A DNA stretch of 64,000 nucleotides, taken from CAVVIH01 sp963748295 (GTDB lineage: Bacteria; Acidobacteriota; Vicinamibacteria; Vicinamibacterales; 2-12-FULL-66-21). Position numbers and translations under genes: made by a program. Below are positions 22,860-32,436 of this stretch, one piece after another (within the stretch, counting starts at the first letter, position 1; each line of letters opens with the position of its first letter). Under the pieces are notes generated by a model. That model did not search any database. It saw nothing but the letters and a program-made list of their open reading frames with translations, and was not told the DNA's origin. Where the stretch lies: contig CAVVIH010000006.1 of NCBI GenBank assembly GCA_963748295.1, forward strand, positions 1,426,001-1,490,000, read 5' to 3'.

Positions 22860-25540
22860 ATTTCTACCGCGTGCTGCTCCTGGCCTTCCCGCGGCAGATG
22901 CGCCGCGAGTTCGGGGACGACATGGTCTCCATGTTCGACTCGCAGCTCCAGGCGGCCAGCGACTGGTCCACTCGCGCGCGGCTCTGGTTCCTGGCGGTCG
23001 CGGACGCGCTGGTGCACGGTATGGGACAGCGCCTGCACTGGATCCGTCCGGCGTTCACAGTCGTGATCGATCTGCTGAGGCCGTGGAAGTCCGCGGCGTG
23101 GGGGTGTACGATGCGTGCAATCAGTCAGGATCTCAAGTACGCGGGCCGTCTGTTCGTCGCGCAGCGCGGCACCACGTTCATCGCCGTCGCCACGCTCGCG
23201 CTCGGCATTGGAGCCAACACGGCGATCTTCTCCGCCGTCGACGCGATTCTCCTGCGGCCTCTCCCCTACGGCGAACCCGATCAGCTCGTCATGGTCTGGG
23301 AGAATCGCCCGGCCGAAGGCGTGATCAAGAACGTCGTCGCGCCAGCCGACTTCATCGACTGGGAGAAGCGCAACCAGGTGTTCTCGTCGATGACGGCGAT
23401 GGCGACGATGACCGCCGACCTCACCGGCGCGGGTGAACCTGTCCGCTTGCAGACCGGCGTAGCGACGACGGCGTTCTTCGACGTTTTGCGCATTCGACCC
23501 GCGCTCGGCCGCGGCTTTATTCCAGACGACGGCATCGTCGGCCGCCACCGCGTCGTCGTCCTTTCCCACCAACTTTGGCGCGATCGCTTCGGATCCGATC
23601 GATCCATCGTCGGCCGCAAGATCCTGCTAAACAGCATCCCGCATGAGATCGTCGGGGTGCTGTCGGATACGTTCGCGTTCCCGGACGACACGATACAGAT
23701 CTGGGCGCCAATACCGTTCCAGGGCCTGACGCAGGCTCCGAGCCGCGCCAGTCACCAGTTCTTTGTTTATGCACGGATGAAGCCCGAGGGCCGCCTGGCC
23801 GATGCGCGCTCTGACATGGACCGCGTCGGTGCACAACTGTCCGAGGAGTACCCGGACACGAACCGGACTCATGGCGCGTGGGTGACCATGATGGCGGACG
23901 AAGTGCGCGAGCCCGTACGGGCCGGGCTCTGGCTGCTGCTCGGAGCGGTCGCCTTCGTGCTGCTGATCGCGTGCGTCAACGTCGCGAACCTGCTGCTCGC
24001 GCGCGCCGCATCGCGGCGAAGGGAGATCGCGGTTCGCGCCGCGGTTGGAGCGAGCCGCGCGCGCATCGCCGGCCAGATGCTCACGGAAAGCGTCCTGCTT
24101 GCCTTGATCGGCGGCATTGCCGGCCTTGTGGTCGCCTACTGGGGGATGCAGCTCACGCGGCAGCTTGCCCCCACGGACGTTCAGGTTCTCGGCATCAAGG
24201 ACATCGGCCTGGATCTCCGCGTACTGGCGTTCACGTTCGGGTTGTCGCTGCTCACCGGGCTGTTGTTCGGCACGCTGCCAGCCTGGACGCTCGCGGGGCA
24301 GGACGCAAACGAGGTTTTGAAGGGCAGCGGGCGAATGGGCGGCGTGAAGAGGCGGATGCGCGTCGCGCTGGTCATCTCCGAGATCGCGCTGGCGTCGCTG
24401 CTGCTCGTCGGGGCCGGCCTCACATGGCGGAGCTTTCACACGCTGTTGAACGCCGAACCGGGCGTCAACACGGATAACGTGCTGACCGCATTCGTCACGC
24501 TGCCTGCGGCCCGGTACCGCGGAGACGAGCGGGTTCTCGGCGCGTTTCTACAAATCGCAGAGCGCTTCGCCGCGATCCCGGGCGTGCGTGCCGTCGGTGC
24601 AACCAACATGCTGCCGTTGAGCGGAACGGACGGCCGCCGCGGGGTCGGGATCGAAGGACGACCCGCCGACCCGGATGTGCCGACCCGCGCGCATCCACGG
24701 TCCGTGACGCCCGGCTACTTCGACGCGGTGGGCGTCCAGCTCATCGCGGGCCGCCAGTTCACCGCGGCGGACAAAACCGGCGCACCGCTGGTGGTCATCG
24801 TCAACGACACGATGGCGCGGCGGTACTGGCCTGGCGAGTCTCCTGTTGGCAAGCGTGTGACGTTCAGCGGAACGCCGGAGTGGCGCGAGGTGATCGGCGT
24901 CGTACGCGACGTTCGCCACTGGGGACTGAATCAACCGGTGAATCCCGAGCTGTATCTGCCGCAGGCGCAGTTCACGTCCTCGTTCATGACGTTCACGCTG
25001 GCGACCACGGTCGATCCCGCGTCGCTTGCGTCAGCCGTGCGCGACCAGCTGCGCGCCGTCGATCCGGACCTGCCGCTCTCGAGTGTTCGAACGATGAAGC
25101 AGGTCGCGGCAGGCTCGGTCGAGTCGCGGGCGTCCGCGATGCAGCTGCTTGGGATATTCGGCGTTCTGGCACTCGTCCTGGCGGCGGCCGGGATCTACGG
25201 GGTCATGACCCACATGGTCGCTCTTCGAAGCAGCGAGATCGGCGTCCGCATGACGCTCGGGGCGCGGCCCGCGGACGTCATGCGGTTGATCCTGCGCGAG
25301 GGCCTCGTCCAGGCGGTGGTTGGCCTCGTCATCGGCCTCACCGCCGGCGTGGTCCTGATGACCACGTTTCGATCGATGCTGTACGGCGTGACGCCATCGG
25401 ATCCGATCACCCTCATCGTGGTCGGAGTGCTGCTGCTGGCAACCGCGCTCGTCGCCTGCGTGGTGCCCGCCCGGCGCGCGATGAGGGTGGATCCCGTAAC
25501 CGTGCTGAGGAGACTCAGTGCGTGCGACTGCGACTGCTGT
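22856..25540 (+). CDS. ADOP-type permease with N-terminal prefix domain
   Basis: Permease of about 890 residues. The first 75 residues (FYRVLLLAFPRQMRREFGDDM...) form the prefix domain found in PadR-linked ADOP proteins; then ISQDLKYAGRLFVAQRGTTF starts the usual MacB-like core, followed by FtsX segments, a second core and a final FtsX unit (IYGVMTHMVALRSSEIGVRM). The family ending VDPVTVLRR occurs at about 25510, but no stop follows: the frame runs on to 26170 antisense to the amidohydrolase, which is not credible protein. A lost stop or indel near 25510-25540 is likely; the end given here is approximate. Confidence 0.88.
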
Positions 25541-27227
25541 CAGACGTCTGGCGTCGTTGTCTTTGTTCGCGCGCTTCTGCTTCTCGACCATCGCCGCAAC
25601 GTCGGCGAGCAGCGCCTTCGCGTCGTAGACGATTCCGTCCTTGATCGTGTAGCGCACGCCGCCGACCTTCTCGGCCTGCCCGGTCTTGTCATTCAGCTTC
25701 AGCGCGCCCGTCCCGTAGAGCACCTTGAAGTTCTGCAGCGGGTTCTGATCGACGATCACCATGTCCGCAAGCATGCCGCTGCGGACGACGCCGAACTCCG
25801 GCGCCTTGGCTTTCGGCTCCGCCAGCGTGATCGCGCCGTTCATCGTCGCGGCCTGGATCACTTCGAGCGGATGGAACCCGGCCTCCTGCAGCATCTCCAG
25901 CTCGTTGATGTAGCCGAAGCCATATGTCTGATAGATGAAGCCGGAATCGGAGCCGGTCGTCACGCGCCCGCCCATCTTCTTGTAGTCGTTGACCAGCTTG
26001 AACCACACCTGATAGAAGTTGCGCCACTCGACCTCGTCTTCGGTGGTCCAGTAGAACCAGTACGAGCCGTGATTGGCGCGGCTCGGCGTGTAGAACGCCA
26101 TCAGGGACGGCAACGTGTACTTGTCGTGCCACTCCGCGGTGCGGAAGCGCATCAGGTCGCGGCCGGCTGAATAGATCGTCAGCGTGGGATCGAACACCGT
26201 CCCGAGCTTCAAATGCTCTTCGAGGTACGCCTTCCACTGCGGCGACCCCGGCTCGTGAATCTTGTTCCACAAGCGGGCCACCTGACCGAAGCGCCACTGC
26301 TCGTCGTTCGCGTTCATGTCGACCGGCCACGGCTGGACGACGTAGTCCTTCAGCAGCGATTCGAAGTGGCCGTAGAAGTGCGTCACGGTGCCGAGCCCGA
26401 GGCGGGCGGACTTGATCGCGTTCATCTGCGCCGACACCGCTCTGCTGCAGGTGCGCCGTCGATCCGAGCCCGTTCTTCTTCGCCTCGTCCAGCAGCGCCG
26501 CCATGATCGCCGGCTCGTGCGCGCCGAGCTTGAGACCGTCGACGCCATTGGCCGCGGCCCAGCGCACGTACTCGCGGGCGGCTTCGGGCGTATCGACGCT
26601 GCCGCGATCCCAGCCGCTGCCGGCCCGCTGATAGTTGTAGATGCGCGGCGCGACGATCTCGTTCTTCGCGCTCCGCGCCTTCTCGTTATTGGTGAACGCG
26701 TGGCCCGCGAGCGGCACGCCGCGCACCGTCGTGACGCCGTGCGCGAGCCAGAGCTTGTAGGCGTACTCCGCGTCCTCGTTCTTCGGCGCGCCGCCGGCAT
26801 GCACGTGCATGTCGACGAATCCGGGCATCAGGTACATCCCGGTCGCGTCGACTTCGTAATCCGCGCCCTGCGGCGCGCGATTGGCGCGCATCGCGAGCCC
26901 GGGCGTGCCGGCGCTCCGCACCGCGCTGATGCGGTTCCCCTGCACGACGATGTCCATCGGACCCTGCGGCGGCGCGCCGGTCCCGTCGATCAACGTCACT
27001 CCGCGAATCACGAGCGTCTTGAACGGGCCTTTCCCCTCGTCCGCGCGCCGGTTCGGGGCCGCGTTGATCCCTTCTCGGCCGGCCGGCGCCTGACGCGGCG
27101 GCTGCGCCTGCGCCGCCGGCGCCTGCTGCTGCGCGACGACAACCCCAGGCCGGGCGGCCGCGATCAATGCCGACGCCACCAGACAGCCGCCGAGGGCCGA
27201 AACCAGCCGTTTTGTCGAAATGCTCAT
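25540..27227 (-). CDS. Secreted amidohydrolase-family protein (one or two frameshifts)
   Basis: Amidohydrolase/imidazolonepropionase-like protein of about 560 residues, exported by a signal peptide (LGGCLVASALIAAARPGVVVA). Strand 1 of the metal site is seen in MPGFVDMHVHAGG (HxH). Later blocks: GRVTTGSDSGF (the Asp ligand region) and GMLADMVIVDQNPL, the end of the TIM barrel. The frame changes near 26440, where deleting one base joins STAHLQQ to SAQMNAIKSARLGLG. At the 3' end one more single-base deletion would give the short ending TPDV at stop 25542-25540; without it the frame runs into the convergent ADOP gene. Substrate unknown. Confidence 0.85.
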
Positions 27228-27260
27228 GGAAAGTCCTCCGGGAGTCGGAGGATATCTTAC

Positions 27261-27305
27261 AGCTATCAGCTATCAGCCATCAGCCATCAGCTGTCAGTTG
27301 TCAGC
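27261..27305. repeat. Tandem AGCTATCAGC/CATCAGC words
   Basis: Six degenerate copies of a CTATCAG/CCATCAG heptamer between two minus-strand genes. The same word family with an inverted partner is found 780 bp away at 28086-28161. Confidence 0.85.
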
Positions 27306-28077
27306 GGAGCAGCGTCCAGATGCCGAGAGCGACAATCCATCCGGCGATGGCGTCCGCCGCGTAGTGGTAGCGGCCCAGGACGGTTCCCGTCGAGACGGCC
27401 AGCGCCGCGAGTGCAATCGCGAACACGATCGGCAACGGCGCGCCGATCACGAGAAGCGCGGCGGCGAGCGCTTCAGCGGCATGACCGCTGGGAAACGTGT
27501 TCACTTGGATGCTCGTGGCGCCGAGCATCGACAGGTTGAAGCTGCGCGCGCTCGAGCTCCATGGATCCGGTGAGTGCATCGTCCGCGGCGGTCTGGTCTG
27601 CACGAAGGCCAGAAACCCGAAGCAGACGAAGTCCGTCAGCAGGATCACGTTCCAGAAGCGTTCGGCGCTCGCGTTCGAAACGAGCATCAGGTGGACGATG
27701 AGCGCGAGCGGGACCAGCAGGTAGATGCCCGCATACGCCGCTTCGAGGAGGTGTGCGAGGGAGATCGGCAGGCGTCTGGCTATGTCATCGATCCGCAGCC
27801 ATTCGTCGAACGCTGCGAGCGCGCGCTCCTGAGCGGGACGCGGGGCGATGAAGAGAAGCCCGCTGGTCCAGTAGGCGATCAGCAGCGCCGCAGGCGGCGC
27901 GAGCCAATCGTGAACGACGGACGTGTAGGGAAGTGTCCGGGTGACAAGAACCAGAAGCAGCCCGGCGCCGACGCCCAGATACAGAAGGAGGCGCGTGCGC
28001 GCCGGCCTGCGGCCAAACGCGCCCGCAATCGCGACATAAAGAAAGAAGACGATGCTGGCGGTTTCCCACAGGCGCAT
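27301..28077 (-). CDS. PAP2-family membrane phosphatase
   Basis: Membrane protein of 258 residues with about seven hydrophobic segments and a type-2 phosphatidic acid phosphatase motif: NTFPSGHAAEAL (SGH) and GRYHYAADAIAG (SRxxxxxHxxxD, here GRYHYAAD). The first Lys/Arg block KxxxxxxRP is represented by QTRPPRTMHSPDP. Members dephosphorylate lipid phosphates such as undecaprenyl pyrophosphate or phosphatidate at the membrane. Specificity not assignable. Confidence 0.85.
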   Translation of the reverse strand: MRLWETASIVFFLYVAIAGAFGRRPARTRLLLYLGVGAGLLLVLVTRTLPYTSVVHDWLAPPAALLIAYWTSGLLFIAPRPAQERALAAFDEWLRIDDIARRLPISLAHLLEAAYAGIYLLVPLALIVHLMLVSNASAERFWNVILLTDFVCFGFLAFVQTRPPRTMHSPDPWSSSARSFNLSMLGATSIQVNTFPSGHAAEALAAALLVIGAPLPIVFAIALAALAVSTGTVLGRYHYAADAIAGWIVALGIWTLLR

Positions 28078-28080
28078 GGA

Positions 28081-28165
28081 ATTAGAGCTATCAGCTCTCA
28101 GCTGTCAGCTCTCAGCTGATGAGCTGATGGCTGATGGCTGAATGGCTGATAGCTGATAGCTTCTC
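28081..28165. repeat. Mirror-type inverted repeat of AGCTATCAGC words
   Basis: A block of CAGCTATCAG/CAGCTCTCAG words (28086-28117) is followed after GATG by its own complement as AGCTGATGG/CTGATAGC words (28122-28161). AGCTATCAGCT at 28086-28096 matches the reverse complement at 28151-28161 exactly, and TCAGCT-GATG-AGCTGA forms the tip. It lies just upstream of the PAP2 start. Confidence 0.88.
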
Positions 28166-28344
28166 TTAATGTGAAAACTGCCGCATCAGCGGCTCAGAAT
28201 CTGTCCCCCTACCCCTCTCGGAGGCTGTGGCGGCTGCCATGCTGACGCTGATCAACGGTCGCGCCCACGGGGTGGTCCCACCAACCCGGCCAGCGTGTCA
28301 CATATCCGGCCCTCGCGAACCGCGGCGGCGCGACAGTGCCGCTC

Positions 28345-28863
28345 ATGCGCCGCGATTGTGGCAATTGGCTCCTGCCGCTTGCGCTGCTGCTGACGATGGC
28401 GTCGAGCGCGGGCGCGGATGACGTCATGGAACGGGTGCCGGGCGCGCACATCAGGCCGGCCAGCCGCGAGGCGCGCCAGTTGATCGACATGGCGGCGTCG
28501 AGATCGCCGACGGTCGTGCGCCTGATCGACCGGCTGGCGATGACCGATGTCATCGTCTACGTGCAGCTCATGATCTCGCCGCAGCTCGACACCGCGCGCA
28601 CGGCGCTGGCGACGTCGACCGCGAACGTCAGATTCGTGCGCATCGTCATCAACGCGCGGACGGCGCCATGGGATCAGGTGGAGATGCTGGGACACGAGCT
28701 GCAGCACGCGCTGGAGATCGCCGCGGCGCGCGAGGTGGTCGACGAACAGGGCATGCGCGATCTGTTCGGGCGGATCGGCCTGCCGGGGCGCAAGCCGAAC
28801 CAGTTCGAGACGCTGGAAGCGCAGCGCATCCAGGCGCTCGTGCGGCGGGACTACGCGCGCTGA
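28345..28863 (+). CDS. Small exported protein with HExxH motif
   Basis: Protein of about 172 residues with an apparent signal peptide (NWLLPLALLLTMASSAGA). The mature part contains MLGHELQHALEIA, a zincin-type HExxH motif preceded by a hydrophobic residue pattern usual for the active-site helix; a third ligand is not obvious, though EVVDEQGMRDLF follows. No family was recognised. ATG 28345 is preferred because it begins MRRDCGNWLL directly before the hydrophobic segment; ATG 28336 is also possible. It converges with the IMP dehydrogenase gene. Confidence 0.65.
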   Translation: MRRDCGNWLLPLALLLTMASSAGADDVMERVPGAHIRPASREARQLIDMAASRSPTVVRLIDRLAMTDVIVYVQLMISPQLDTARTALATSTANVRFVRIVINARTAPWDQVEMLGHELQHALEIAAAREVVDEQGMRDLFGRIGLPGRKPNQFETLEAQRIQALVRRDYAR

Positions 28864-28874
28864 CCTGATGCGCG

Positions 28875-30413
28875 TCAGCGATCGTACGACTCGCGGCGCG
28901 CGGACTGGGACTGTCGAATCATGAACCGCTGCGGATCGGCCCAGAACAGCTGGCGCAACTCGGAAAGGCTGGCGGCGCCGCCATAGCTGATCGACGAGCA
29001 GAGATGCTTGAGCATGTCGCGGACGATGGTCCGCGCCGAGCCTCTCGACGGAACGCTGACCTCCATTCCCTCCGCGCCGAGCGCCTCGATCTCGACCTTG
29101 TCCGCATCCTCGACGTCGAGCCGATCGCGGATCGCTTCGAGCGACGCCATCCCGCGCAGCACCTTGAACGGCACCTTTACCGTTTTCTGTGACTCCGGCA
29201 GCAGCACGCTCTTGTGGACCACTTCGCCGGGAGCTTCCTCGGTGCCGGCGAAGGCGCTGCCGAGCATCGCGGAATCGCCGCCAAAGACCAGCGCCTCCGC
29301 CAGCGCGCCGTGCCGCTTGATGCCGCCATCCGCGACGATCGGCACGCCGCTGTCGCCAACCGCCAGCCTGCACTCCACGAGCGCCTGCAGCTGCGGCACG
29401 CCGAAGCTCGTGGTCATGCGCGTGGTGCACCCGCCGCCGGGCCCGATACCGACCTTGACGCCATCGGCGCCGAGCTCCATCAGGAATCGGGCGCCCTCGG
29501 CGGTGGCGACATTCCCGGCAATCAGCTCGAACTCGCCGAAGCGCTTCCGGAACTCCTTCATCGCGCGCTCCATGACGACCGAGTGGCCGTGCGCGATGTC
29601 GATGACGAGCACGTCGACGCCGGCGCGGACCAGCTCCGCGGCGCGCTCGAGATAGTCGCCGGTTGCGCCGATGGCGGCGCCGACGCGCAGCCGTCCCTGC
29701 TCGTCGCGCGTCGCGAACGGCAGCCGGCGCTGGCGCATCAGGTCGCGCGCGGTAATCAGGCCGGTCAGCCGGCCCTCGCGATCGACGAGCGGCAGCTTCT
29801 TGACCTTGCGCTCCACCATCTGGCGCTCGGCCTCGTCGAACGACGGCGGTCCGCCCCGGTGCAGCACGAGCCGATCGACCGGCGTCATCCGCTCTGAAAC
29901 CGGCGTCCGCGGATCCTTGACGAAGCGAACGTCCCGGGCGGTCAACAATCCCAGCAGCCGGCGCTGCGCATCGACGACGACGAGCGTCCCGACCCGCGAG
30001 CGCGACATCAGCGCCGATGCCTCGGCGATCGTCGCGGCTGGCTCGACGCTGTACGGATCCGGAATCACTCCGTGCTCGGTACGCTTGACCTTCTCCACCT
30101 CGCGCACCTGTGGATCGATCTCGCCGGGACGGAAGCCGCGGTCGATGATGCCGATTCCGCCTTCCTCGGCCTGAACAATCGCCATCGGCGCGCGGGTCAC
30201 CGTGTCCATGTTCGCCGAGACGATCGGACGCTTCAGCGTAATGCGGCGGGACAGCTTGCAGGACAGGTCGATGACGGCGGGGTCGCGGCGCACCAGCACG
30301 CTGCGCTGCGGCGCGAGGATGAAGTCGTCGAACGTGCAGCCGCGCACGAGATCGAGCACGGCGCGGCCGGTCCGTTCGTCGATGCGCGGGAACGAGGGGC
30401 CCGGATCTGCCAT
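28875..30413 (-). CDS. guaB: IMP dehydrogenase family protein, divergent
   Basis: A 512-residue (beta/alpha)8 protein with two CBS domains inserted after the first strands (about residues 105-235, for example SRVGTLVVVDAQRRLLGLLTARD). IMPDH oxidises IMP to XMP, the committed step to GMP. The Cys loop reads GIGPGGGCTTRMTTSFGVPQ: the nucleophilic Cys and TTR remain, but the usual GPGSICTTR is GPGGGCTTR. Phosphate-binding ADGGI is intact. The later YRGM motif is FKVLRGMAS, and the flap region EGMEVSVPSRGS differs from canonical EGxxGxVPYKG. It could be the sole, divergent GuaB or an IMPDH-related paralogue. Confidence 0.85.
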   Translation of the reverse strand: MADPGPSFPRIDERTGRAVLDLVRGCTFDDFILAPQRSVLVRRDPAVIDLSCKLSRRITLKRPIVSANMDTVTRAPMAIVQAEEGGIGIIDRGFRPGEIDPQVREVEKVKRTEHGVIPDPYSVEPAATIAEASALMSRSRVGTLVVVDAQRRLLGLLTARDVRFVKDPRTPVSERMTPVDRLVLHRGGPPSFDEAERQMVERKVKKLPLVDREGRLTGLITARDLMRQRRLPFATRDEQGRLRVGAAIGATGDYLERAAELVRAGVDVLVIDIAHGHSVVMERAMKEFRKRFGEFELIAGNVATAEGARFLMELGADGVKVGIGPGGGCTTRMTTSFGVPQLQALVECRLAVGDSGVPIVADGGIKRHGALAEALVFGGDSAMLGSAFAGTEEAPGEVVHKSVLLPESQKTVKVPFKVLRGMASLEAIRDRLDVEDADKVEIEALGAEGMEVSVPSRGSARTIVRDMLKHLCSSISYGGAASLSELRQLFWADPQRFMIRQSQSARRESYDR

Positions 30414-30449
30414 GGCATAAGCATGGCAGATCGAACGAAAGCGTGTCGC

Positions 30450-31712
30450 CTATTTCCGGCCGATGGCGAGAAGCTCCTTGTCCGTCCGCCAGTACCACTT
30501 CCCGTCCACCAGAGCGGGCGACGCGATCGTCCGGGCGTTCAGGTGGTTGACATGAAGGAGCTTGAACTCGCGGCCGGTGGCGACGACGAACGTCTCCCCC
30601 TGATCGTTGGTGAAGTAGATCTTGCCGTCCACCACGACAGGCGAAGACGAGAAGCTCTCCCGTGCGGCTTCGCCGAGCCGGCCCTGCCAGAGCACGACGC
30701 CGGTCTTGGCGTCGTACGCCGTGGCGATGCTCACCATGTCGTTGATCATGTACAGAACGCCTTCGTGCAGCAGCGGCGACGGCACGAACGGCGATCCCTT
30801 CTCCGCCTTCCAGGCGATATGCGTGGCGGTGACATCGCCCGAACCGCCCGGCCGGATCGCGAGCGTCGGACCGGCGCGGCCCGAAGTGCAGAACACGAAG
30901 CCTTCGCCGACGACCGGCGTCGGAATCACCTCGAACAGGTTTCCGCCGGCGCTCCAGAGCTCGGCGCCGTTGCTCGGATCGTAGGCGTGAACGCGGCGCA
31001 TGCTGCTGACGATCACCTCGTCGCGCGTGCCGGTGCTGATCGCGATCGGCGTTCCCCATCCGACCTGTGCCTGACGCGCGGTGCGCCACAGCTCATTGCC
31101 TGTCTTCGCGTCGAACGCGGCCACGAACGATCCGCTTCCGCCCTTCTGATCCTGGTAGAGAATCAGACGGTCTTTGTAAAGGAGCGGCGACCCGGCCGTG
31201 CCGTGATACGCCTGAAACGTGCCGAGGCTGCGGTGCCACAGCTGGCGTCCCTTGAAGTCCACCGCGAACAGGCCGTGATTGCCCATGTACGCATACACGC
31301 GCGTCCCATCCGTCGTCGGCGTGCCCGAGGCGTGGCCATTCTTCGGGTTCGACTCCTCCGAGTTGGCCTGCGGCGCGAATGTCTCCCAGAGCTGCTTTCC
31401 GTCGCGGCGGCTGTAGGCGATGATCGATTTCCTTGCGCCGCCGTCGTACGACGTGACGAGAAACAGGTAATCGCCCCAGACGATCGGCGACGAGTTGCCG
31501 CTGCCGGGCACCGCAACTTTCCAGAGCACGTTCTGCGTGTCGGACCAGGTGTCGACATAACCGGTGCCGCTGACGTAGCCCTGGCCTGAGGGTCCGCGCC
31601 ATCGCGGCCAGTACTTCTGCGCCTCCCCTTGCGGCACGATCATTTCGACCGCGGGTTCAGGGGCAGTGGTGACCGTCAGCACGCCGGCGAGAAGAATCCA
31701 CATCAATCGCAT
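30450..31712 (-). CDS. PQQ-like beta-propeller protein
   Basis: Exported beta-propeller of 420 residues. After a signal peptide, WPRWRGPSGQGYVSG marks the entry blade, and several blades follow with the W-motif pattern (KQLWETFAP, NELWRTARQ, AELWSAGGN, VVLWQGRLG). The family (PQQ_2/YfgL-like) includes quinoprotein dehydrogenases, BamB and many non-enzymatic scaffolds; no catalytic or cytochrome domain is present here. It resembles the protein at 32433-33777, suggesting a duplication. It lies 36 bp upstream of the IMPDH gene on the same strand. Confidence 0.87.
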   Translation of the reverse strand: MRLMWILLAGVLTVTTAPEPAVEMIVPQGEAQKYWPRWRGPSGQGYVSGTGYVDTWSDTQNVLWKVAVPGSGNSSPIVWGDYLFLVTSYDGGARKSIIAYSRRDGKQLWETFAPQANSEESNPKNGHASGTPTTDGTRVYAYMGNHGLFAVDFKGRQLWHRSLGTFQAYHGTAGSPLLYKDRLILYQDQKGGSGSFVAAFDAKTGNELWRTARQAQVGWGTPIAISTGTRDEVIVSSMRRVHAYDPSNGAELWSAGGNLFEVIPTPVVGEGFVFCTSGRAGPTLAIRPGGSGDVTATHIAWKAEKGSPFVPSPLLHEGVLYMINDMVSIATAYDAKTGVVLWQGRLGEAARESFSSSPVVVDGKIYFTNDQGETFVVATGREFKLLHVNHLNARTIASPALVDGKWYWRTDKELLAIGRK

Positions 31713-31803
31713 GAAACGGTCATTCTAAGCTGAACGACGCGGTACGTCCCTCCGTGGTGTGACGAAACGGCGCATTTAGTGCTTCAATCAATGGCTGGTC
31801 AGG

Positions 31804-32436
31804 ATGCCGCTTCCATCGATTGAACGGCTGCTTCGCGAACGGCTCGCCGGGACATTGCCCGGTATCGAGGCGCAGATGAAGTTCGCGCCCGTGCCGCCGC
31901 GGCACGGCTGGCGCCCGGGTGAGTTTCCCTCCGACACGCGCACCGCCGCCGGGCTGTTGCTGCTCTACCCCAACAGCCAGGGAGTCGCAGTGCCGCTGAC
32001 CGTGCGCAGCCGCGGCCTGCCCCGGCATGCCGGCCAGATCAGTCTTCCCGGCGGCGCAACCGACCCGGGCGAAACGCTCGCGCAGGCGGCGCTTCGAGAG
32101 GCGTCGGAAGAAATCGGGGTCGATCCGTCGTCGGTGCGCGTGCTCGGCGAGCTGACACCCGTGCACGTGATCGTCAGCGGCTTCACGCTCCATCCGGTCG
32201 TCGCCGTCACCGAGACGCGGCCGGACTTCGTCGCGGCGCCGGATGAGGTCGAGTTGATTCTCGAAGTGTCGCTGGACGAGCTCCGCGATGCATCCCGAAT
32301 CAGGACTCGAACCGCCATTCGTGAAGGCGTCGCGGTCGAGTATCCCTACTTCGATCTGCTCGGGCACCAGGTCTGGGGCGCGACCGCGATGGTGCTCGGC
32401 GAGTTCATTTACCTGCTGCGCGACGAAGTGCCCTAG
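31804..32436 (+). CDS. Nudix hydrolase, CoA pyrophosphatase type
   Basis: Protein of 210 residues. The NUDIX box GX5EX7REUXEEXGU is complete, from GGATDPGETL through REASEEIG, and it is preceded by RHAGQISLPGG, the extra motif that marks the CoA-diphosphatase (NudL) subgroup, which cleaves CoA to 4'-phosphopantetheine and ADP. It sits between two related propeller genes and its stop overlaps the last codon of the convergent one by four bases. Confidence 0.88.
   Translation: MPLPSIERLLRERLAGTLPGIEAQMKFAPVPPRHGWRPGEFPSDTRTAAGLLLLYPNSQGVAVPLTVRSRGLPRHAGQISLPGGATDPGETLAQAALREASEEIGVDPSSVRVLGELTPVHVIVSGFTLHPVVAVTETRPDFVAAPDEVELILEVSLDELRDASRIRTRTAIREGVAVEYPYFDLLGHQVWGATAMVLGEFIYLLRDEVP

Noticed and set aside
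25540..26170. C-terminal extension of the ADOP permease open in frame for 210 codons
   Set aside because: The extension is antisense to a conserved amidohydrolase and shows no family similarity; it is explained by a missing stop or indel.
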